Assembly: GCA_014380545.1 (NCBI GenBank)
Contig: JACMJP010000533.1
Coordinates: 1 to 6,644, forward strand
Reading direction: 5' to 3'
Source: Chitinophagales bacterium
Lineage (GTDB): Bacteria; Bacteroidota; Bacteroidia; Chitinophagales; BACL12
DNA: 6,644 nucleotides
Shown here: one piece after another, positions 1 through 5,212 of the stretch
Numbering within the stretch: the first letter of the stretch is position 1
How the letters are laid out: the number at the start of each line of letters is the position of its first letter
Position numbers and translations under genes: made by a program
Notes under the pieces: model-generated
The model's database searches: none
What the model was told of the DNA's origin: nothing
The model's input: only the letters and a program-made list of their open reading frames with translations

Positions 1-32
1 TCTGCTATATAATTATTATCTATCAAAATAAA

Positions 33-596
33 TTATTGAATTCCGTAACTTCCTAATAATGCTTTATACTCAGGTGATTCTCTTCTTCTGAAAGATTCTG
101 TTTTAATTAATTCCTGTATTTTAATGATGCCATCTAATATTGCTTCAGGCGGTGGCGGACAACCCGGCACATAAACATCAACCGGAATTACTTTATCAAT
201 CCCCTGTAAAACAGAATAAGTGTCAAATATTCCACCGCTGCTTGCACATGCCCCAACTGCAATCACCCATTTTGGTTCTGCCATTTGAATATATACCTGT
301 CTTAATATAGGTCCCATTTTTTTTGCAATAGTACCCATAACCATTAATAAATCAGCTTGTCGTGGAGAAAAACTTAATCTTTCCGCACCAAATCTTCCAA
401 GATCATAAGTGGAAGCCATTGTTGCCATAAATTCAATTCCGCAGCAGCTTGTTGCAAATGGCAGTGGCCAAATAGAATTTGCACGGGCAAGACCCACAAT
501 TTTTTCAAGTCGGGTTAATCCATATCCTTCGCCTGATATCATTTCAGGTACATCGGTTACTGTAATACCTCCCGGTATATTAAGTGCTATTCCCAT
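33..596 (-). CDS. nuoB: NADH-quinone oxidoreductase subunit B (complex I, 4Fe-4S cluster N2)
   Basis: This is the NuoB/PSST subunit of respiratory complex I. It carries the terminal cluster N2, which passes electrons to quinone at the junction of the peripheral and membrane arms. With the start chosen here it has 187 residues, normal for the family. The four N2 ligands are all visible: the tandem pair C51-C52 in SCCGIEF, C117 in GACASSGG and C146 in VPGCPPPPE. The frame is open to an ATG at 654-656, but the ATG at 594-596 is preferred. It gives the usual family N-terminus, sits 7 bases after an AGGAG, and limits the overlap with nuoA to 10 bases. The earlier ATG would lie deep inside nuoA. 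No nuoC start is visible in the remaining 32 bases, so the operon continues off the left edge. The identification is very secure. Confidence 0.97.
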   Translation of the reverse strand: MGIALNIPGGITVTDVPEMISGEGYGLTRLEKIVGLARANSIWPLPFATSCCGIEFMATMASTYDLGRFGAERLSFSPRQADLLMVMGTIAKKMGPILRQVYIQMAEPKWVIAVGACASSGGIFDTYSVLQGIDKVIPVDVYVPGCPPPPEAILDGIIKIQELIKTESFRRRESPEYKALLGSYGIQ

Positions 597-970
597 TTTA
601 ATGCTCCTTTTTTTACGATGTATAAGTAGCCCAATAAAAGCGGAGCTACAAAACATAACATTTTAACAAAACCCTCTGCACCAAGTTCATCAAAATTTAC
701 AGCCCATGGATAAAAGAATATCACTTCAACATCAAATAATACAAATAATATAGCCACTAAAAAATATTTGATCGAAAAAGGAAGCCTTGCGTTGCCGATA
801 GAATCAATTCCGCATTCAAAAGTTTCAAGCTTATCTGCTGTTTTTCTTTTGGGGCCCAGCAAGTGTGTTGCAAAAATTGTTGTCACAACAAAACCTCCGG
901 CAACTATAAACTGAATAAATATTGCAATATAATTAATGGAATCGCTTGAAACTGCTATTTCTTCCTGCAT
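587..970 (-). CDS. nuoA: NADH-quinone oxidoreductase subunit A (complex I membrane subunit)
   Basis: NuoA is the small ND3-like membrane subunit of complex I, placed near the quinone site. The 127-residue protein has three hydrophobic segments at about 13-35, 67-87 and 101-119. It shows the family signatures: LGPKR (38-42), the ETFECG loop with C53, and KYFLVAILFVLFDVEVIFF (68-86) with the acidic residues D80 and E82 in the second helix. The frame can be extended to a TTG at 995-997, but that codon lies inside an exact promoter -7 motif. The ATG at 968-970 is therefore preferred; it is not preceded by a Shine-Dalgarno site. The stop codon overlaps the nuoB start by 10 bases, which implies coupled translation. 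The gene is first in the nuo operon and follows the anti-sigma gene by 122 bases on the same strand. Confidence 0.95.
   Translation of the reverse strand: MQEEIAVSSDSINYIAIFIQFIVAGGFVVTTIFATHLLGPKRKTADKLETFECGIDSIGNARLPFSIKYFLVAILFVLFDVEVIFFYPWAVNFDELGAEGFVKMLCFVAPLLLGYLYIVKKGALKWE
604..608 (-). promoter_or_regulatory. Shine-Dalgarno-like ribosome binding site of nuoB
   Basis: On the minus strand AGGAG lies inside the 3' end of nuoA, 7 bases before the ATG at 594-596. It decides the nuoB start. No other start in this window has a comparable site, and Bacteroidota generally make little use of Shine-Dalgarno pairing, so it may help translation of an overlapped gene. Confidence 0.65.
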
Positions 971-994
971 TTTATCTGCATTTATTTTCAATTG

Positions 995-1002
995 CAAATT
1001 TA
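995..1002 (-). promoter_or_regulatory. Putative Bacteroidota-type promoter (-7 element) for nuoAB
   Basis: On the minus strand the sequence is TAAATTTG, an exact match to the Bacteroidota -7 consensus TAnnTTTG. It ends 24 bases before the nuoA ATG, which predicts a leader of roughly 20 bases. There is no clear TTTG at the -33 distance, only a T-rich stretch, so this is half of a promoter. It suggests that nuo is transcribed independently of the sigma/anti-sigma pair upstream. Confidence 0.5.
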
Positions 1003-1092
1003 GGCAGAGAAACGAACAGTTAAAAAGAAATGATTAAATGATTTTGATAGGTTAGTAGCTATTTTAAATTTTACCGGAAAGAAAAATTATAC

Positions 1093-1899
1093 TTATACAT
1101 TTCCAACAACATATATTAATTCTATAGTGGGTACTTTACTTCCGCCAACAGGTTCCAGAGTAACAGCAAATGCATCTGCGGCAGGAATATTTTTCATTAT
1201 TTGTATTGAACCATCCATATCAAATACACCGGCATCTATTCGTTCCCCGTCTTTTATAGCCCATAACTGATATTGTTTACCCTGCGGTGGAACGGGTAAA
1301 TTATTTACATTCAAATGAACATCACCCGATTGTTTGTTCCAGTAAATTGTAGCAATTGCATCAGGCTGAAGCGCTGAGCCTTTCATGGTTACAGCAATAT
1401 TATCAGGAGATTTAATAAAATTCATTTCACCTGCAAGCTCATCATAATTTGCCTGCATTGTATTAAACTGGTTTGCAAGATATTCGTTTTCGCCCTGCAA
1501 TGCCACTAACTGTTGTTGGGTATTTTGAAATTTATTGTAGTAATAGATATTTAAAGAACCACTTATGAATAATAATGCTACTGCGGCGTAAGCAAGGTAT
1601 TTAAGGAATGGTGAAACTGCTGCAGCTGGTTTCATTTGCAAAATCCTTCCTTCGCCTTTATGAACTTTCCCATTTTGGGTTTCTATTGCTGATAAAACAT
1701 TATTCAAAACACTTTTTGATGGTTGTTTAGCATGGGCCAGAGCATATTTCTCAAAAGCCTTTTCAATGGAGTTGATCTCACTTTTAATTTCGGGATGATG
1801 AAGCGCATATTCTTCTACTTCCATGTTTTCGTCCACGGAAAGAACTCCTGCAACATACAGTTCCAAAATTCCTGATTCTATGTAATTATTAATATCCAA
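1093..1899 (-). CDS. Anti-sigma factor, RskA-like, single-pass membrane protein
   Basis: This is probably the anti-sigma factor that holds the adjacent ECF sigma factor at the membrane. Of its 268 residues, about 1-98 are cytoplasmic with the typical opening YIESGILELYVAG (6-18). One membrane helix spans about 99-119. A likely coiled coil covers about 122-163. An extracytoplasmic RskA-type C-terminal domain follows at about 168-268, with DVHLNVNNLP, QYQLWAI and FAVTLEPVGGS. There are no cysteines, so it is not a zinc-binding (ZAS) anti-sigma factor. RskA itself releases its sigma factor by stepwise proteolysis; the same is inferred here. The start is a TTG: an in-frame stop lies at 1912-1914, and the first ATG (residue 26) would remove the conserved N-terminal motif. 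It lies 17 bases after the sigma gene, so the two form an operon. Confidence 0.88.
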   Translation of the reverse strand: MDINNYIESGILELYVAGVLSVDENMEVEEYALHHPEIKSEINSIEKAFEKYALAHAKQPSKSVLNNVLSAIETQNGKVHKGEGRILQMKPAAAVSPFLKYLAYAAVALLFISGSLNIYYYNKFQNTQQQLVALQGENEYLANQFNTMQANYDELAGEMNFIKSPDNIAVTMKGSALQPDAIATIYWNKQSGDVHLNVNNLPVPPQGKQYQLWAIKDGERIDAGVFDMDGSIQIMKNIPAADAFAVTLEPVGGSKVPTIELIYVVGNV

Positions 1900-1917
1900 T
1901 TTAACTGGTAATTATAT

Positions 1918-2466
1918 TTATACTATTCCTCTTAAGAATAAAATTGCACTGCGTAATCTTGTTTTCACTGTTCCCAAAGGAATATTCAACTCCTCTGAAA
2001 CTTCCTGATGTGTGTAACCATTGAAATAAATTAAATCAACTATTACTTTCCATTCGGGCTTTAATTTGTTTACAATTTCTTTTATACCTATCGTTTCAGG
2101 TCTAATATCATTATATAGATTATTATCCGCCTGATGATCTATTGCTTCTTCGCCACTTGTTTTCTTTTTGCTTTTATATCCCTTACTGCGCATCTTGTCT
2201 ATTGATGCATTCCGGCATATATTCAGCATCCAGGTAAACAACCTTCCTTTTGATTTATCATAACTTTCAGCATTATTCCAAATTTTCACAAAAGCTTCCT
2301 GCAATATATCTTCAGCTATATGGTCATCGTTAACAATTCTGCAAATAACTCCATATAGAGCGCCCGAATAGCGTTCATAAAGAACATTTAAAGCCTGTGC
2401 GCTTTTTTGTTGTAACCCGTGCACAAGCAAATCCTCTGTTGCCTGTATTGTAATTGTGTCCGTCAA
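1918..2466 (-). CDS. RNA polymerase ECF sigma factor (SigK/RskA-associated type)
   Basis: This 182-residue alternative sigma factor has the two ECF domains. Region 2 covers about 27-95, with AEDILQEAFVKIW (51-63) and the DNA-melting/-10 part TWMLNICRNASIDKMR (78-93). A charged linker covers about 96-125. Region 4 covers about 129-180, with the helix-turn-helix THQEVSEELNIPLGTVKTRL (152-171) that would read the -35 element. The start is a TTG at 2464-2466. An in-frame stop sits 12 bases upstream, and the first in-frame ATG is residue 80, inside region 2, so no ATG start is possible. The RskA-like gene directly downstream fixes the likely partner. Ending at GIV, it is slightly short after region 4. 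The target genes cannot be inferred from the window. Confidence 0.95.
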   Translation of the reverse strand: MTDTITIQATEDLLVHGLQQKSAQALNVLYERYSGALYGVICRIVNDDHIAEDILQEAFVKIWNNAESYDKSKGRLFTWMLNICRNASIDKMRSKGYKSKKKTSGEEAIDHQADNNLYNDIRPETIGIKEIVNKLKPEWKVIVDLIYFNGYTHQEVSEELNIPLGTVKTRLRSAILFLRGIV

Positions 2467-2490
2467 ATTTTCTTTTTAAAAAGGCTGCGT

Positions 2491-2498
2491 CAAACCTA
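2491..2498 (-). promoter_or_regulatory. Putative -7 promoter element for the sigma/anti-sigma operon
   Basis: The minus strand reads TAGGTTTG, an exact TAnnTTTG match that ends 24 bases before the TTG start of the sigma gene. No TTTG is found at the -33 distance, so activity from the housekeeping polymerase may be weak or may need another factor. The position also supports the TTG start, because the predicted transcript would begin only about 20 bases before it. Confidence 0.45.
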
Positions 2499-2664
2499 CG
2501 GAAAATTTTTGAACATGGATTTATAACATGGTTTCTTTTTTTATATGTTTTTTAAAAGAGTGGTTTTAAAATTCATGTCAACTCCTGCAGCAATTTATTA
2601 TTTTAATGATGCCGTCACATATTAAGCTTCTGTGTAATTCAAATAAATTTTTACCTGGCTTATT

Positions 2665-2696
2665 TTTGGCCGACGCTTATGGTGAGTCTACATTTG
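2665..2696 (+). promoter_or_regulatory. Bacteroidota promoter (TTTG-N20-TACATTTG) for the secreted Ig-domain protein
   Basis: TTTG at 2665-2668 and TACATTTG at 2689-2696 are 20 bases apart. This matches the Bacteroidota housekeeping promoter, a -33 TTTG and a -7 TAnnTTTG with a spacer of about 19-21. The -7 element ends 25 bases before the ATG at 2722, giving a leader of about 20 bases. It is the most complete promoter in the window. Confidence 0.7.
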
Positions 2697-2721
2697 TTTT
2701 TTTTAAATTAAATCACACACA

Positions 2722-4182
2722 ATGAAAAATTATGTACTAAAGGCCTTAGGGGCTTTTCTTATTATGCTTGTAGGGTTTTCTGACATTCAAGCACAATTAT
2801 ATGTTTACAGCGCATCTTCCGGAGGGGTTCCCAGTTATGTGAATCCTAATATTTACGGAACAAACTTAAGAAGAAAGAACGGCGCTTCCGGAGCATCAGG
2901 TATTTGTCCTGTAGGCTTCAATTCAAAAAATTTCAGCATGGCTACTTCATGGAGCCCGACGCAGCCGAATGTTTCTTTTAGATTAAAACCACAGCCCGCA
3001 GTATTAATGACTGTTACGTCTATGACTGCTGATTTGAGGATATCAGAAAAAGGGCCTATATATGTAAGAGCTGCTTATACAAATGATGCCGGAGTTACCT
3101 GGATAGATGCCGGTTTTGATTTTAACCCTGTAATAGCTTTATGCGGTGGCGAATCAATGTCTGCAACATGGGATATTCCTGATTTTACTACCAATAAATC
3201 TGTTTTATTCAGGTTATATGGTTACAATGCTACAGGCGGAATAGGTACAATGCAATTATCGAATGTAGTTATAAATGGAAGTTTAACTCTTACTGATGTA
3301 GATAATGACGGATACGGAGTTTTTATTGATTGCGATGACAGCAATGCGGATGTTTATCCGGGAGCTGTTGACCTTTGTAATAGTATTGATGAGGATTGTG
3401 ATGGAAATTTTGATGAGGTGGATGCTACAATTGAACCGGGTGGAGAGATACTTTTATGCAAACATGAACATGTAACATTATCTGTTCCTGATGTGTTTGA
3501 ATCATATCAATGGTATAAGAACGGCGAATCGATAGGTGCTGCAGGAACTTCTGCTACCTTAAATACAGATAAATCAGGTTACTACCAGGTATATCTGCAA
3601 AGTGGGCTTTGCGATGGATTTACTGCTGTGCAAGCTGTGGCAGTTATGGAGAACCCTTTTGCAAATATTTATTATACTGAAGGATTAGACTTGTGCGCAG
3701 ATCCGGGTTTAAAATTAAGAGCAAGTTTTGCTACGGATTATGGCTGGCAGTGGTATAAAGACGGTGTTGCATTAGTTGATGAAACATTTTATAAAATGAA
3801 TGCACATGATGAGGGGGATTACTATTGTGTAGTAAGCAATGCTTATGGCTGTACAAGAACAACTGAAACGGTTACGGTATACAACTCCTGCAGAACTTCT
3901 GAAGGTGGTGGCATGACAGAAAATATTGTACTGGAAGCTTACCCGAACCCGGCTGAAAATATGTTCTATGTAAATATGCAAACAGGCACTGATGAAACTG
4001 TTGCGCAACTTCAAATATTTAATGTAACCGGACAGCAGGTTTATGCAGAAAGCATAACAATAACTGATGGCAGCATTGAACAGGAAATTTCATTAGATGA
4101 AAGATTTGTAACCGGTTTATACTTAGTAAAAGTAAGCGGTAATACATTTGAAAGTTCAACACAGATCATGATAAATAAATAA
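2722..4182 (+). CDS. Secreted protein with MopE-type metal-binding motif, two Ig-like domains and T9SS sorting domain
   Basis: This 486-residue protein is exported to the cell surface or medium; its exact role is unknown. A signal peptide covers 1-24 (hydrophobic core 8-19, probable cleavage after IQA). Residues about 26-190 form a predicted beta-sandwich I cannot name. Residues 192-232 are a MopE-type putative metal-binding motif: DVDNDGYG, DCDD, YPGA, then DEDCDG and DE. Two Ig-like modules follow at about 236-310 and 313-388, marked by YQWYKNG and WQWYKDG; the second ends with GDYYCVVSNAYGC. After a glycine linker (395-397), the C-terminal 85 residues are a T9SS type A sorting domain with AYPNPAENMF (406-415), FNVTGQQVY (433-441) and GLYLVKV (465-471). 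T9SS removes such a domain and may attach the protein to the surface. The gene is monocistronic, with its own promoter and terminator. Confidence 0.93.
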   Translation: MKNYVLKALGAFLIMLVGFSDIQAQLYVYSASSGGVPSYVNPNIYGTNLRRKNGASGASGICPVGFNSKNFSMATSWSPTQPNVSFRLKPQPAVLMTVTSMTADLRISEKGPIYVRAAYTNDAGVTWIDAGFDFNPVIALCGGESMSATWDIPDFTTNKSVLFRLYGYNATGGIGTMQLSNVVINGSLTLTDVDNDGYGVFIDCDDSNADVYPGAVDLCNSIDEDCDGNFDEVDATIEPGGEILLCKHEHVTLSVPDVFESYQWYKNGESIGAAGTSATLNTDKSGYYQVYLQSGLCDGFTAVQAVAVMENPFANIYYTEGLDLCADPGLKLRASFATDYGWQWYKDGVALVDETFYKMNAHDEGDYYCVVSNAYGCTRTTETVTVYNSCRTSEGGGMTENIVLEAYPNPAENMFYVNMQTGTDETVAQLQIFNVTGQQVYAESITITDGSIEQEISLDERFVTGLYLVKVSGNTFESSTQIMINK

Positions 4183-4210
4183 GAATAATAAAGTGAAATT
4201 AAATTGGAAG

Positions 4211-4234
4211 CCCCGCAGTAATGCGGGGTTTTTT
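4211..4234 (+). terminator. Rho-independent terminator of the secreted Ig-domain gene
   Basis: The stem is CCCCGCA (4211-4217) paired with TGCGGGG (4222-4228), with a GTAA loop, followed by six T (4229-4234). It starts 28 bases after the stop codon at 4182. No T-run is present in the opposite direction, so it serves the plus strand only. Confidence 0.93.
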
Positions 4235-4317
4235 ATTTTATAGAGAAGAATTTATTCTTCATTACTATCAAACAAATATTTATCAAGTTAAATTATTGTA
4301 TAAATATACCTGATTGA

Positions 4318-4719
4318 TTACAAGACTATTTTATTAAATAAGTATATACTTGATGAGATATAAGCTGTGATAAATATAAAATATAAAACTTTTTGCTTCA
4401 GAGGAATTGATTTTACAGATAACAAGATTTTTTTATACCTGTCATTTCTATAAAAGTATTTGTGGTTCATTAAATGAGAAACTATTGGAGAAATAGCAAA
4501 TATTAAAACCCAATATGAAAGCAATATTTGACCACCCAAGAAATAAACCAATAAGGTCATAAAGTTAATTTGCTGAAATAATGAGATTATAAGTACGGCA
4601 GTATTCTGATCTAAATCACTATAAGATTTAATTATTGAAACACAAATCTTATAAATTAAATAAAAGTAGTAGTCGTAAAGTTTTTTAAATTCATCTGAAA
4701 TAAATTTCAATATAGTCAT
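4318..4719 (-). CDS. Small hypothetical membrane protein (three predicted helices)
   Basis: I do not recognise a named family. The 133-residue product begins with an amphipathic aromatic- and lysine-rich stretch (1-35, many Y, F and K). Three hydrophobic segments follow at about 40-61, 64-85 and 109-130. A basic tyrosine-rich loop (NHKYFYRNDRYKKI, 85-98) lies between helices 2 and 3. The C-terminus is very short. The frame can be extended four codons to a TTG at 4729-4731, but the ATG at 4717-4719 is chosen. Base composition is strongly AT-rich, like the genome core and unlike the repeat region upstream of it. No promoter consensus at a usual distance and no terminator were found. The long clean frame and the regular helix pattern make it probably a real gene. 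Function is unknown. Confidence 0.7.
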   Translation of the reverse strand: MTILKFISDEFKKLYDYYFYLIYKICVSIIKSYSDLDQNTAVLIISLFQQINFMTLLVYFLGGQILLSYWVLIFAISPIVSHLMNHKYFYRNDRYKKILLSVKSIPLKQKVLYFIFITAYISSSIYLFNKIVL

Positions 4720-4847
4720 AAGTAATAGCAAATATCATTAATAGTGGAATGTTCACCTAAACTTATTAATCCTCTTCCCGCAGCTTCCTTAAATCGAATA
4801 CACTCCGAAAACAAGGTATAAACATCTCTCCTGTACTTCCAACTTTG

Positions 4848-4880
4848 CCCCCTCCACCCCATCCCACCACCTCAAAACCC
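4848..4880 (-). other. G-rich tract with G-quadruplex potential
   Basis: On the minus strand there are four runs of three or more G, at 4878-4880, 4863-4865, 4857-4860 and 4848-4852. The loops between them are 12, 2 and 4 bases, and the longest also contains GG pairs. Such a tract is unusual in this AT-rich sequence, and it directly abuts the repeat array. A folded structure is an inference only. Confidence 0.4.
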
Positions 4881-4881
4881 T

Positions 4882-5066
4882 CCGGTTACATAAAATGACC
4901 ACATTACAAACCCTCTGAAGCCTCCGGTTGCTTAAAATGTTAACATTTGCCCTTACCGGAAGCTTGCGATAGCATAAAATGGATCCATTACAAGCAACCG
5001 GAACGTTCAGGTTGCATATAATGGCATTATCAGGAGCAACCGGAAGCTTCCGGTTACTCCTGATAA
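4882..5066. repeat. Array of imperfect 42-bp repeats with two dyad axes per unit
   Basis: Four units of exactly 42 bp start at 4882, 4924, 4966 and 5008, and a partial fifth covers 5050-5066. A full unit approximates CCGGTTGC, then ATAAAATG, a short variable centre, CATTACAA, GCAACCGG and AAGCTT. It is therefore a potential hairpin with outer arms CCGGTTGC/GCAACCGG and inner arms AATG/CATT. Central palindromes include AAATGTTAACATTT (4935-4948), AATGGATCCATT (4978-4989) and ATAATGGCATTAT (5018-5030). An 11-bp perfect inverted repeat joins 4923-4933 to 4992-5002 across the AAGCTT at 4960-4965. No unit keeps both outer arms intact, so copies have decayed or recombined. The array fills most of the gap between 4719 and 5213. 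Its function is unknown; a REP-like element or minisatellite is the nearest known class. Confidence 0.85.
5027..5066. repeat. 40-bp near-perfect palindrome at the end of the repeat array
   Basis: Two 20-base arms meet in the AAGCTT at 5044-5049. The left arm is TTATCAGGAG-C-AACCGGAAG and the right arm is its reverse complement except for one pair (C5037 against A5056). So 19 of 20 pairs match with no loop, which is compatible with a cruciform in DNA. There is no T-run after it, so it is not a standard terminator. The outer ten bases of each arm (TTATCAGGAG/CTCCTGATAA) lie mostly outside the repeat consensus. Confidence 0.9.
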
Positions 5067-5212
5067 GACTATTTGACAGAATTCCTTCGCTGCGCAAACA
5101 TGCAAATTAACCAATTCATTACCTTTTAATGACGGCAGGCAAATACTTTAAAGTGGGTAATTGCAGTTATAAGCCCGACAACAATATTTCATCACCCTTA
5201 AAAATTACAACC

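Noticed and set aside
409..666. Plus-strand frame opposite nuoB and nuoA
   Set aside because: It is antisense to two securely identified complex I genes and its product resembles nothing.
995..997. TTG start of nuoA nine codons upstream of the ATG
   Set aside because: It falls inside the exact -7 promoter motif, and the added residues are not part of the usual NuoA N-terminus.
2512..2531. Direct repeat AACATGG (2512-2518 and 2525-2531) as an operator for the sigma gene
   Set aside because: Seven bases repeated once at a 13-base period in AT-rich DNA is too little to claim a binding site.
3772..4014. Minus-strand frame inside the secreted Ig-domain gene
   Set aside because: It is a shadow frame lying over the second Ig-like domain and the sorting domain, which are clear on the plus strand.
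4245..4260. GAAGAA-TTTA-TTCTTC hairpin as a terminator of the small membrane protein gene
   Set aside because: The stem is only six mostly A-T pairs and no T-run follows on the minus strand.
4882..5066. CRISPR array
   Set aside because: The repeats are back to back with no unique spacers, are imperfect, and are built of inverted halves; there are no cas genes nearby.
4882..5066. Integron attC sites
   Set aside because: The arms do not show the RYYYAAC/GTTRRRY core pair, the units do not flank cassette genes, and no integrase is present.
4789..5097. Open minus-strand frame of 102 codons with a 14-residue imperfect repeat (RKLPVAPDNAIICN, LNVPVACNGSILCY and so on)
   Set aside because: The repeat is a by-product of the 42-bp DNA repeat, the only start is a TTG with no ATG anywhere in the frame, the product has no recognisable fold, and the frame runs through palindromes and the G-rich tract. 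Not called as a gene.
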